The notes under the pieces are model-generated. The model did not search any database. It had not been told where the DNA came from and saw only the letters and a program-made list of their open reading frames with translations. From Bacteroidales bacterium (GTDB lineage Bacteria; Bacteroidota; Bacteroidia; Bacteroidales; Lentimicrobiaceae), in the NCBI GenBank assembly GCA_016788045.1, contig JAEUTG010000054.1:1-64000 (forward strand): a stretch of 64,000 nt of DNA, in the 5' to 3' direction. Positions within the stretch are counted from its first letter, which is position 1, and each line of letters begins with the position of its first letter. Below are positions 1 through 9,435 of the stretch, piece by piece. The position numbers and the translations under genes are program-made.

Positions 1-3000
1 TGCGTACGTTGAGCTGGATGGTCTTGTCTTTGGTAATTACCTGCTCATAAACAACCTGGCCTACATAGTTGTAAACAACCAGCTGGCTGATGTCGTTGGT
101 GAGCTCAATGTTAACCACACTGTTCGACGGGTTCGGGTAAACCGAAACGGCGTTTACATCAATCTGTGGTACATTGTCAACAAGTACACATTCCTCGTTT
201 GAAGGATCTGACTCGCAGTCTTCGTAAACTGCCTGAACCTGGTAGCAATATAAGTTACCGATTTCAACAGTTTCGTCAACATAGGTAGTTTCGGTGGTTG
301 TTCCGATGATGGTCTTAGGCTGATCATCGATACCGCGCCATACATTGTATCCAACGAGTTCACGGCTACCGGTGGTAGTTGTGTTGGTTACAGTTGCATT
401 GGGTGACATCGGCAGGAAGCCGCGTACCAGCTGTGAAACAGGACCGTAAACAGTATTGTCCTCAATGGGCTGCAGGGCTACAACACCGTCGATGGTTTCA
501 ACGAAACCATTCATGTTCCAGTTGTAATCCAGTGCATAAGCGGTAGCCATTGATTCCCAAACTGAACCGTCTAACGAAATCATATCACCATAACCTGCAA
601 CGGCCGGGCCAGCGTCAACCCCGGCGGGGAAGTCATTGGCAGCGTGGGTTACTGTGTATCCGAACCACAGTTCAGTAGCTCCGGTAACCGGAACTGCAGA
701 AGTTAGGGCTACTTCGTTCCATTCACCGATTACAGGGCTGGCAACCGGCTGTGTAAGTACCAGCTGGCTTGCATTGGCGCCTGTCCATACTTTCAGTACA
801 AAGGTACCTGCAGCATACGGGAAGAAGCGGAGTTTGGTCAGGCTGGTTCCGGCATACTGAGCAAGCTGAGCAGGGGTAAACCTTACAGCAATGCTGAATG
901 TACCACCACCGGTGAGACCAATAGCGTCGTTGTTGGTTCCGTTGTCCCATCCAAGCCATGCTGAAGGACCAGGACCTGTTCCGCCAGGAGCTACCCAGTT
1001 GAGGATAACTTCGTCAACAGCCGGGAAGTTAACTTCGGCAGTGAGTTCGGTCGGAGGAGCACATAAGCGGTAGATGTGGATGTTATCCAGCTGCCAGTTG
1101 AAGATATCAAGGGTGTTCATACCCTTGGCGTTGAAACGAACGCGGAATACCTTATTCTTGGCCTGGCTGGTAATATCAACATGTTTCATCTCCCATGGCA
1201 TATCGCCTTCGGCTGTAACCGTAGCAACGGTAACCCATGCCGATCCGTTGAATACTTCAATCTGAAGTGATTCTTCGCCGGTAGCGTTAACATCTTCAAG
1301 CTTAAGATCAAAGTCGAGGTAGATCTTACCATCAATGTAACCACCGTCAGGACCGATACCATTGATCCATGAGCTGGTGAGTGACAGTGCATAATCAGTC
1401 TGAACAGGGTTGTAACCAAACTCAACTGAAGGAGCAGGATTACCTGTCTGACCGGCAATACGCCAGTTATCACCATCGGCAGTCCACTGGTTGGTTTCAA
1501 ACAAACCGGTGTTCCAGTTTTCCATGAACGGCAGATCGTAACCGTAAACTACGGAAACTTCAACCGGACCTTCAATCATTGATTCACCAGTCTGGCCGGC
1601 AAATCCGTAAGGAGTCAGGTCGTAAACGGCTGTAACATGGTAGCTGTAGGTACCCGGATCGAGGTTCAGATCGAAGTACTCGGTGGTAGGATGCTCAACA
1701 TAAGCTGTCAGTGCATTGTCCCTGTAAAGGTTGTAACCAATCAGGCCCATGGTGGCCCTGTTGGCAAGCATAGCGGCATTGGCAACCGGAGCGGTATTGC
1801 CATCACGGGCAATACGATCGCTGCTGCTGCGGTTTGCGCTGTTGCTGACCTTGGTAAGAGAGCTGGCCGGGAACATGGTGATGTTGTCACCTGCACCGAA
1901 GGAGATGTTGTCAACAAACCAGATGTACCACAAACCGGCACCGTCACCGTCAATTGCCTGGAAGGCAATCTTGATGTCTTCACCAGCATAGGCACTCAGG
2001 TCAACTGAGTAAGGATATGCATAGTAGTTCCAGCCACCTCCGGTTAAGGTAGAAGCATCCCATACTACATCCCAGTTGGTACCACCATCGGTGGAAACTT
2101 TTACGTAGTAGTGATCAGCATAGGTTGATCCTTCGTAAACAGTTGATTCGAAAGTGAGAACACTTGCAGCACCGCAGGCAACTTCCGGAGAAATGAGCCA
2201 TTCATCCTGGTGATCATAATCCCACCACAATCCGGCATGGTATACTCCGAACGGAGCAAAATCAGATGAAGAGTAGTCATTGATGGTCCAGTGTGAAGGG
2301 GTACCTCCACCGGCTGATGTGTTGGTCTGGATGATTTCCCAGTCGGCACCGAGGACACCGCTTTCGAAGTCTTCCATGAATGAACCGCCGGTTCCGCCGC
2401 CGCCACCTGGCTGCTCCCACCACAGGTGAGCGTAGTCGGTGTTGAGTGGGCTTTCACCCTGCAGGTTCTGAGGAGGATAGAGGAAGAGTGACCTGAAACG
2501 ATAGGTGTCAAGTTCTGAATATCCGGAGCTGTAAAGAGCTGCAACGCCGGCCAGGTATTCCTGACCATAATTCAGATCCTGATAGGTATAGGTCTGCTCA
2601 GGAGTGTTGTCAACGAGGGTACCATCGAGGAATACACCGTATCCCTGATGAGGTACACCGCCTGAAGAAATTGCAACATCGTCAACAGCCCAGCCTGAAG
2701 CCCATGCACCGTTATCATCGGCGTGGAAAGCAAGCCATACACTCGACAATCCGTTGGCACCTGAATACTGAGCGAGGTCAATTTCGAGGTCAACCCATGA
2801 AGTTGCGGGTGAAAGGGTATTGATTACTGTCCAGGTAGCACCGGCATCGGTACTGATTTCAACATAGGCACTCTGGCTGTAAGCTCCGTCGTAGAAGCTG
2901 GAGAAATTAAGTCTGTATGAAGGAAGATCTGTCCAGTCCATTTCAGGAGTGATCAGATAGTCACAGCAACCGTCACCGTTATCAGCGTCATCGTTGGTAA

Positions 3001-6000
3001 CAGCATATTTGGTATGTGCAGGAATGGTCCAGCTTCCGCTGCTTCCATTGGTGGTTGCATACCAACCGGTGGTGTTCTGGGTGAGTGCCTGCCAGCCTGC
3101 CGGCGGGAAGGTTGCACCTTCGAAGTCTTCCATAACAGCAATGGCAAGCGGCTCGTCCCATGTAGCAACAAGGGTGAGGGCATCAACATACAGGTTGCGT
3201 GGTTTGTATTTCTTCTCAGCAAGCATGATGTCGATGGTGCGGTCGCCGGTAATGTTAACATTGATGGTATAATCATCAAAGCCAACCTTCATAGCGTCAA
3301 CAACATAGTGCCCGTACCAAACGGTCGGGAAAATAACCTGTCCGTTATCCGGAACAGTGGCCATGTAGCTCTCGTAAGGATAATCTTCACCGGTGAGCAT
3401 TACAACGGCGCCAGCAGGGCTGCCACCAGTGGTAAGACTTACATTAACGGTTACCTCTGCGAGAATTCCATGTCCGACGATGTTGGAAACAATGGTATCG
3501 GAAATGAAATTGTTAGGATAATTGGCTGCAACTCCGTAAGCATACCATCCACCGGGGAGGCCTGCCCAGGTTGCGCCGCCATCGGTGTAGGTGTTGCCAC
3601 TGACGGCATTACCCAAACCAACTTTGGTTCCAAGGCTCGGATCGCCGTTCGGGTCGAAGTTGCTGTAACGAACAACCCTGTAGCTGGTAACTGCCCTTGA
3701 GCCGTCTTCGAAATCAACAGCTGCCCTGTAGGTAGCTTTTCCTTCGATTCCACCAAGTGCAAGCGGAGCTGACTGTGAAATCATGCCTCTCTGTTTCAGA
3801 ACCAGATGTGCGTCACCGGCTGAGGTAATACCATCAGTAGCACTGGGTGAACCGTAAACGATGGCACGCATCATCATATCCTGGAACGGAGAAAGGCCCC
3901 AAGCACCGCCTGTACTAACATTGCGTGAGTAACTGCGATAGAGGGTGGGTAAATTCTGATCAATGCCAATCGGGGCACAGTTCGGTGAAAGGGTTCCCTG
4001 AACCATTACAAGGTAGAATGCACCTTCGGTAATTTCAGCGTTCAGACCCTGGAAAGTAACCCAACCGTAATTGTTAACAGTAACAGAAATTGAATCGAGG
4101 GTAGTTCCGGGGAGCCCGTTGGCACCGTCAGCAGCTTTAACCATTGCGCCGAAGGTGGTTCCAAGGAATCCTGTGGTATTGTTCGGGAATGTACCATCGC
4201 CAACATAGAATTTACCGCCGATAACGGTTGCAGGATATTCTGCCGGGGTGAATTTAACAGCGTTCATGTTGCCCGGAAGTGCCCATGCTGCATAGTTCTC
4301 TGCAGAACCATCGTCGTAAGCAATTTCGTATGGGCCCATGCCATCGCCCCAGGTTACAACAGCTTCTGTATCCTCGGCGTTAACTTCAGCATGTACAAAT
4401 GAAGGAGGATAGGACTCTTCCCAAAGTTCTGCATCCAGCGGGGTAACTATACCAGCCAATGCCGTGGTATCCATTTCAACATAAGTCTGGAAGCCGATCT
4501 TCTCAAAGCTTACATTGTAGGTACCTGCATCAACATAAAGGGTATATTCACCTTCTTCGTCGGTAATGGTCTGGAATGAAGTCAGATCACGTCCGGCATT
4601 CATCTGACCGGCGATTCTGCCGGTGTTGAATGAACCGGTTACCTGGCTGAGTGCCGGGCTTAACTGATTGCGGTCGTTGGTAGGCATAACCTGTGTGTCA
4701 AGAGCAAGAGTCTGCATGGTACCACCAACAAATACATTGGCACGGAGAATAAATACTCCTGCACCAAGATCTGTGTTGCTCCATACGCCAGCTTCCATGA
4801 TGTAGCCAAGTCCTGAACCTGCATTCGGTCCATTGGTATCCCAGCTCATGTAACGGATGCCACCGGTAATGTTCCAGTGAACCATTGCATAGAACGGGCC
4901 ATTGAATTCAACACCACCCGGAACATTAACAGTATACCAACCCGGAGCCGTAACGAGGAAGCTCTCAGAAGTACCAATGAGGGTCTGGGTGTTATCGTAG
5001 AAATCAACGGTAAGCGGAGCAGTCATATCAACACCGTAAGGAGGAATGAAGTGCATGTCAACCGAATAGATGGTACCTGAAGAAGCTACAGGGAAGTAGT
5101 TTCCTAACCAGGCATTGTATCCGGCGTTGATGCCCCAGCCTGATTCAGCTGTGCCGTCATCATAAGCCAGTGTAGAGAAATAACCGGTCGGGTTGGCTGT
5201 CACAAGCACGCCGTTGAGGGGCTCGCCATTGAGGGCGTTGGTTACGGTTCCGGCAAACTGGGCAGGAACGTAAACATACATTTCATTTTCAATGGTTACG
5301 CTTGGGTTCAGCGGATCGTTTGACTCTACAACCAGATCCTGGAAGTAGGAGAAACCGGGAACATACTCGGTAGCATCCCAGGTAATGGCAATCTCACGGC
5401 TGCCACCGGTAGGAATGGTTCCTGAAGCAGGAACAACGGAGGTAATGAATCCGCCACCACCCACTTCGAGGGTGTAGTCTTCAACATCACCATAGGAAGT
5501 TGTTCCGCAGGATGATAAGGTACCACCCCACTGCAGCCTTACCCTCATGCGGGTAGGTCCGGGAAGTGCATCGTCCGGTACGGTAATGGTTCCGGTAAAG
5601 GAAGCTCCGCCACCTGACTGTGTGGTAGTATAGAATTCACCGGCGTCGTCAAAACTTTCGTTCTGGTTCCAGTCGCACCATACACCAACGATATCGCTTG
5701 AGTAAGGAACAGGGTTGGTAACGGTGATAACATAAGCTTCTTCAGGTTCAACTTCTGCAGAAATGGAAGAGAAGTCAGCGTAACCGCCGCAACCTGAATT
5801 GTTGTCAATGGTAGCAAACTGAACCCTGCTGATGTACTCATCGCATCCGCCACTGGCAGCGCAATAAGCCAACGGAGCGTTGGGTGCATCGTCTTCTACC
5901 CACTCAGGGAAACTGAATGCAAGGGTTCCTTCACCGGTATTGGTGATGGTAACAGTCTGAACAACCTGATTGTTAACCCATACTTCATCATAGATGTAGG

Positions 6001-8590
6001 TAGGATCAACAAAGATGGTCGGATTCGGCCATTCCAGTTCAACCGGGCCTGCCGGCACTGAATAACCTTCGTCGTAAACAGCCTGAACAGTATAGTTGTA
6101 TATACCGTAATCAGGAAGCATATCCATAAAGGTGTAACCGGCTGTTGTTCCGAGGGTAACGCCATCGCGTTTCACGATGAAGTTGATGAAAGCATCGGTC
6201 GGAGCAAATGTCCAGCTGAGGTTTACCTGTCCGGTAACGGCGTTGGCCAATACAGCGGTAAGGTCTTCCGGCATAGCCAGTGCAGGACCTGCAACAACCA
6301 TGGTAACCGGGACGGTAACTGTACCTACGTTAGGATCTGAGGTAAACACTACATCGGCTGTATAAACCTCACCAGCTTCGGTACCTTCTGCATTGAAGAA
6401 TGCAGCCAGATCGAAGTTGGTATAAGGATCAACCATTCCTTCGTAAGCAGCCAGGGTGAGCCACCCACCTGAAGGACCTGAACCGGAGAGGCACATGGCC
6501 AGTTTCTCAGGCAGCAGGGTTGCATTCTGGTAAGCACTGCCAACACCGGTAAAGGTATTCAGCCAGTAGAATGTCGGAGAGGCTGTGGTAGCCTGTACCG
6601 AAATCCATCCGGCATCCATCGTGGTGTTCGGAAGTTCAACGGTGAAATAATAGGTGTTGTAACCAATTACCGGTACGTTGGTATTCACCGGGGCAGCATC
6701 AACATTCAGCGAAGTGATGACAGAACCTGGGGTGGAACCCGGGTTGCAGATCTCAATGTTGAAGTTCATGGTTGCCGGTGGGGCTGCAGTAAAAATAGCC
6801 CAGAAGGTGAGGGTGTTGAAGTTATCGGCAACACCGGTGAACTGCTGGTAGCATTTATAACCTGCAGAAACTGTGCTGGTATAACCATTGTTTGAGTTAA
6901 CCGGAGTATTGGCAAATACACTGCCTTCGGGGCAGTTCATGCCTTCACGGCTGCTCATGGCCTGTCCGTTGCCAGGACCAGCTGATGCGATCTCAGTGGC
7001 CGGCAGGGTGCTGAAATCAACCACAGGAATGTTCGGATCAATTCCGCCCTGTGCATCGGTATCAGGATAAACAACTTCGGCAGTCCAGGTAAGGGTACCA
7101 TCGCCGTTGTTGTTGATGTTGAGTGCACCCTGAAGCATCTCGTTCGGATTAACCGTTACACTGTATGGATTGGGTGTGACAGCCATGGCCGGACGGGGTA
7201 ATTCAAAGTTCTGATAGGTGGTTGCACCATCCGAAATCAGGACATTCTCAACAGTAACCATATTGTAACCGTCTTTAACAGCAGCCATGGTATAGGTACC
7301 AATGTTGATGTCGCTGATTACATAGGCTCCGTTGGGACCTGAAGTGGTGGTATATGTACCATTATCGCCATCAGCAGCTACGGTAGCATCGGCAATGGGA
7401 ACACCAAAACCGTTGGTAACGTAACCCTGAACGATTCCTGTAGGCAGGATTCCTGAAGGTACAATGGTCAGCTGAAGGTTTGGTCTCGTTGCCTGTACAG
7501 CACCTGCAGACATCGCACATCCAGCGACTCCATCATTATGCTCATGCCATACCACATTGGCAACACTGGTTCCGTTAACGGTGGAGTTACCACTCCAGGC
7601 GGCATTGTCGAAGCAGACATTAACCAGAAGCGATGATGTACCGTCCCAGTCAAAAGGTGTGGCAAGGGTAAATACCTGCCAGCCTGTTCCGGCTACCGTG
7701 TAAGTTCCACTGTAAGTGTTGGTCCATCCGGAAGAAACAAAGGCAGAAAGAGTACTTCCTGAATAATTCTGCATATCAATGCTGAAGCCGTTCATTGCCG
7801 GTCCTCCGATTGATGCAACATCCAGGGCAATTTCAGTTATTTCACCAGGCAATCCGCCGGCAGCCAGAATTTCAGCTGCAGTGTACAGCATCTGGGTTCT
7901 GGCGTCTTCGTAAAGGGTGTAGAAAGGATAACTGGTCGTTGTTGTTCCTGTACCTACCTGAATGGTTAAAGGAGGAGGAGGAGGAGGAGCAGTATTGATG
8001 GTGAGCTGGATATTCGGCCTGCTGGTCTGAACAGCGCCGGCTGCGAGTGAACATCCTGCAGCACCGTCGGTGTGCTGATGCCATACTTTGCCGGTAGCGG
8101 CAGTGGCATATACATACGAATTGCCACTCCAGGCAGCATTATCCCAGCAAATATTCATGAGCAGGTTGGAAGTTCCATCCCATGCAAAAGGTGTATTCAG
8201 GGTAACTGTTTGCCAGCCGGTAGCCGGAACGGTGTATGAACCTGAATATACATTGGTCCATCCACCGCCTTCAAAAGCACCCAGGGTACTCCCTGAATAG
8301 TTCTGCATGTCGATGCTGAATCCACTCATGGCGGGTGATCCTACAGTCTGCACATTAAATGCGATAGAGGTAATGGTACCGGCAGCACCGCCCCCGGCAA
8401 GAATCTCCGCTGCATCATAAATAATCTGCGTTCTGGAATCCTCGTAAAGAGTGTAGTAGGGATAACCTACTGTGGTAGTGCCCGTACCGATTTCAACGGT
8501 CACCTGCGCAGCAAGGTTCAGACTGAAGCAAAGCGCCATAAGCGTAAACAGCCAGGTGCGCCAGCCTTTTCTTCTTGTAGTTTTTAGCAT
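1..8590 (-). CDS. Giant T9SS-secreted mosaic surface protein (3' end cut by window edge)
   Basis: One uninterrupted minus-strand frame runs from the ATG at 8588-8590 off the left edge, giving 2,863 residues. Aligned with its downstream-strand paralogue (9436-17181), about 27 C-terminal residues are missing. It starts with a signal peptide (MLKTTRRKG..., hydrophobic core, likely cleaved after LAAQ). Two copies of a ~170-residue module follow, then carboxypeptidase-regulatory-like, BACON/FN3-like and two choice-of-anchor-J (cleaved-adhesin-like) regions. The end is a T9SS type-A sorting domain with VYPNPSNSVVNIEL. T9SS cargo is exported through the outer membrane and is usually anchored to surface lipopolysaccharide or released. 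I infer an adhesin or matrix role; no catalytic motif was seen. An ECF-type promoter motif lies ~690 nt upstream. Confidence 0.9.
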   Translation of the reverse strand, partial: MLKTTRRKGWRTWLFTLMALCFSLNLAAQVTVEIGTGTTTVGYPYYTLYEDSRTQIIYDAAEILAGGGAAGTITSIAFNVQTVGSPAMSGFSIDMQNYSGSTLGAFEGGGWTNVYSGSYTVPATGWQTVTLNTPFAWDGTSNLLMNICWDNAAWSGNSYVYATAATGKVWHQHTDGAAGCSLAAGAVQTSRPNIQLTINTAPPPPPPLTIQVGTGTTTTSYPFYTLYEDARTQMLYTAAEILAAGGLPGEITEIALDVASIGGPAMNGFSIDMQNYSGSTLSAFVSSGWTNTYSGTYTVAGTGWQVFTLATPFDWDGTSSLLVNVCFDNAAWSGNSTVNGTSVANVVWHEHNDGVAGCAMSAGAVQATRPNLQLTIVPSGILPTGIVQGYVTNGFGVPIADATVAADGDNGTYTTTSGPNGAYVISDINIGTYTMAAVKDGYNMVTVENVLISDGATTYQNFELPRPAMAVTPNPYSVTVNPNEMLQGALNINNNGDGTLTWTAEVVYPDTDAQGGIDPNIPVVDFSTLPATEIASAGPGNGQAMSSREGMNCPEGSVFANTPVNSNNGYTSTVSAGYKCYQQFTGVADNFNTLTFWAIFTAAPPATMNFNIEICNPGSTPGSVITSLNVDAAPVNTNVPVIGYNTYYFTVELPNTTMDAGWISVQATTASPTFYWLNTFTGVGSAYQNATLLPEKLAMCLSGSGPSGGWLTLAAYEGMVDPYTNFDLAAFFNAEGTEAGEVYTADVVFTSDPNVGTVTVPVTMVVAGPALAMPEDLTAVLANAVTGQVNLSWTFAPTDAFINFIVKRDGVTLGTTAGYTFMDMLPDYGIYNYTVQAVYDEGYSVPAGPVELEWPNPTIFVDPTYIYDEVWVNNQVVQTVTITNTGEGTLAFSFPEWVEDDAPNAPLAYCAASGGCDEYISRVQFATIDNNSGCGGYADFSSISAEVEPEEAYVITVTNPVPYSSDIVGVWCDWNQNESFDDAGEFYTTTQSGGGASFTGTITVPDDALPGPTRMRVRLQWGGTLSSCGTTSYGDVEDYTLEVGGGGFITSVVPASGTIPTGGSREIAITWDATEYVPGFSYFQDLVVESNDPLNPSVTIENEMYVYVPAQFAGTVTNALNGEPLNGVLVTANPTGYFSTLAYDDGTAESGWGINAGYNAWLGNYFPVASSGTIYSVDMHFIPPYGVDMTAPLTVDFYDNTQTLIGTSESFLVTAPGWYTVNVPGGVEFNGPFYAMVHWNITGGIRYMSWDTNGPNAGSGLGYIMEAGVWSNTDLGAGVFILRANVFVGGTMQTLALDTQVMPTNDRNQLSPALSQVTGSFNTGRIAGQMNAGRDLTSFQTITDEEGEYTLYVDAGTYNVSFEKIGFQTYVEMDTTALAGIVTPLDAELWEESYPPSFVHAEVNAEDTEAVVTWGDGMGPYEIAYDDGSAENYAAWALPGNMNAVKFTPAEYPATVIGGKFYVGDGTFPNNTTGFLGTTFGAMVKAADGANGLPGTTLDSISVTVNNYGWVTFQGLNAEITEGAFYLVMVQGTLSPNCAPIGIDQNLPTLYRSYSRNVSTGGAWGLSPFQDMMMRAIVYGSPSATDGITSAGDAHLVLKQRGMISQSAPLALGGIEGKATYRAAVDFEDGSRAVTSYRVVRYSNFDPNGDPSLGTKVGLGNAVSGNTYTDGGATWAGLPGGWYAYGVAANYPNNFISDTIVSNIVGHGILAEVTVNVSLTTGGSPAGAVVMLTGEDYPYESYMATVPDNGQVIFPTVWYGHYVVDAMKVGFDDYTINVNITGDRTIDIMLAEKKYKPRNLYVDALTLVATWDEPLAIAVMEDFEGATFPPAGWQALTQNTTGWYATTNGSSGSWTIPAHTKYAVTNDDADNGDGCCDYLITPEMDWTDLPSYRLNFSSFYDGAYSQSAYVEISTDAGATWTVINTLSPATSWVDLEIDLAQYSGANGLSSVWLAFHADDNGAWASGWAVDDVAISSGGVPHQGYGVFLDGTLVDNTPEQTYTYQDLNYGQEYLAGVAALYSSGYSELDTYRFRSLFLYPPQNLQGESPLNTDYAHLWWEQPGGGGGTGGSFMEDFESGVLGADWEIIQTNTSAGGGTPSHWTINDYSSSDFAPFGVYHAGLWWDYDHQDEWLISPEVACGAASVLTFESTVYEGSTYADHYYVKVSTDGGTNWDVVWDASTLTGGGWNYYAYPYSVDLSAYAGEDIKIAFQAIDGDGAGLWYIWFVDNISFGAGDNITMFPASSLTKVSNSANRSSSDRIARDGNTAPVANAAMLANRATMGLIGYNLYRDNALTAYVEHPTTEYFDLNLDPGTYSYHVTAVYDLTPYGFAGQTGESMIEGPVEVSVVYGYDLPFMENWNTGLFETNQWTADGDNWRIAGQTGNPAPSVEFGYNPVQTDYALSLTSSWINGIGPDGGYIDGKIYLDFDLKLEDVNATGEESLQIEVFNGSAWVTVATVTAEGDMPWEMKHVDITSQAKNKVFRVRFNAKGMNTLDIFNWQLDNIHIYRLCAPPTELTAEVNFPAVDEVILNWVAPGGTGPGPSAWLGWDNGTNNDAIGLTGGGTFSIAVRFTPAQLAQYAGTSLTKLRFFPYAAGTFVLKVWTGANASQLVLTQPVASPVIGEWNEVALTSAVPVTGATELWFGYTVTHAANDFPAGVDAGPAVAGYGDMISLDGSVWESMATAYALDYNWNMNGFVETIDGVVALQPIEDNTVYGPVSQLVRGFLPMSPNATVTNTTTTGSRELVGYNVWRGIDDQPKTIIGTTTETTYVDETVEIGNLYCYQVQAVYEDCESDPSNEECVLVDNVPQIDVNAVSVYPNPSNSVVNIELTNDISQLVVYNYVGQVVYEQVITKDKTIQLNVR
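7465..8515 (-). repeat. Two tandem ~170-residue modules at the N-terminus of the giant protein
   Basis: Two successive protein modules (about 8001-8515 and 7465-7970) share the same framework: VGTGTTT, YPYYTLYEDSRTQ, AAEILA, FSIDMQNYSGSTL, GWTNVYSGTY, TGWQ, NICWDNAAWSGNS, VWHQH, RPNIQLTI. A short proline run encoded by GGA/GGC-type repeats (7974-7990) joins them. The paralogue at 9436-17181 lacks both, so this N-terminal pair is specific to this gene. The function is unknown; such modules are probably beta-sandwich surface domains. Confidence 0.85.
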
Positions 8591-9283
8591 AATGTGAATT
8601 TTTAGGTAAAACATCAAAGCATAATCTGCATTGTATTCTTTCATTGGTCACACGGAATCTGTGTGTGGGATCATATTCTTCATTTTCGGATTCTTCAGGT
8701 AATCATTCAGGCTGCTTATCCCCGGCAATACCTCCTTTCTTTTCTTACTGAATGCGTTATACAATGAATTATGAAGGTATCTGAATTAAGATTCAATGAA
8801 AATCCCGTAAAAGAGAACAGGCCATTGAGAAATTCTCTCAATATGCCCGATAAATATATTGACTGACACCGTAGATTACCGGTAATCTGATTAAGTCCAG
8901 TTAAAAGTGAGGAAAGGGAATTATTCTTAAGGGAAGAGGGTATATAAACATTAACAGGTCTGTTATTTAATAACAAACCCACAGGCACTAACCGGAATCC
9001 TGAACCGGACAGGCTTGATCCGATATACTTTTTACTCATGACCTTAAAATTATCATTTTGAATTTCCCGGGGAAGGGGTTCAAAATGAATTGGTTAAGCA
9101 AAAAAAGCGATCAATCAACTGTAATCTGTAGACGAGTTTATCAATTAACCAGGCACTTTAGTGTTTCAAAGCCACGTCCTTAGGCTAATGATAGCGTTTA
9201 GTTAGTTCAATACCAGACAAATAATTGCAATACTTTAATAAATTTTTTCGGCACAAACCACTTGTACTGTGCGAAGATATAAC

Positions 9284-9316
9284 AATAGACAATTAAATCA
9301 TAGCTTACCCCTACTC
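9284..9316 (-). promoter_or_regulatory. ECF-type promoter motif, copy 1 (for the giant gene 1-8590)
   Basis: On the minus strand the sequence reads GAGTAGGGGTAA, 11 nt, ATTGTCTATT. The same two blocks with the same 11-nt spacer occur at 17798-17830 and 23829-23861. Each copy has an A/T-tract quasi-palindrome just upstream (here plus-strand 9324-9345). The GGGGTAA and GTCTAT blocks, 14 nt apart, fit the -35/-10 layout of an ECF sigma promoter. Assignment to the sigma factor at 23890-24477 is inference. Confidence 0.65.
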
Positions 9317-9383
9317 AACATCGAAAAAAAATTAAGATTTTTTAAGAAAACCAGTTTCCCATCCAATACCCTTTGATCACATT

Positions 9384-9416
9384 AAAAAAAAAGGGGTCCG
9401 TTGCCGGACCCCTTTT
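9384..9416 (-). terminator. Intrinsic terminator of the giant gene 9436-17181
   Basis: A perfect stem of AAGGGGTCCG (9391-9400) with CGGACCCCTT (9405-9414) closes a 4-nt TTGC loop and is extended by flanking A/T pairs. On the minus strand a U-run follows immediately. It sits 20 nt past the stop codon of the giant gene, so transcription of the two giant genes is probably separate. Confidence 0.92.
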
Positions 9417-9435
9417 CAGTATATCGATTTAACGA

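Larger units (their letters stand above)
8591..9435. other. Intergenic region between the two giant genes
   Basis: This 845-nt gap is AT-rich. It holds the terminator of the upstream giant gene (9384-9416), an ECF-type promoter motif (9284-9316) and then ~690 nt of possible leader for the giant gene starting at 8590. A 107-codon minus-strand ORF at 8716-9039 lies in the leader. It resembles no family I know and has no clear coding signature, so I do not call it a gene, but a small leader-encoded protein cannot be excluded. Confidence 0.6.

Noticed and set aside
3014..3700. Plus-strand open frame of 228 codons
   Set aside because: It lies fully inside the giant minus-strand gene and has no family features; it is a shadow of the biased codon use of the repeat-rich protein.
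8716..9039. 107-codon ORF in the leader of the first giant gene
   Set aside because: No recognisable domain and no start-site support; kept only as a remark in the intergenic entry.
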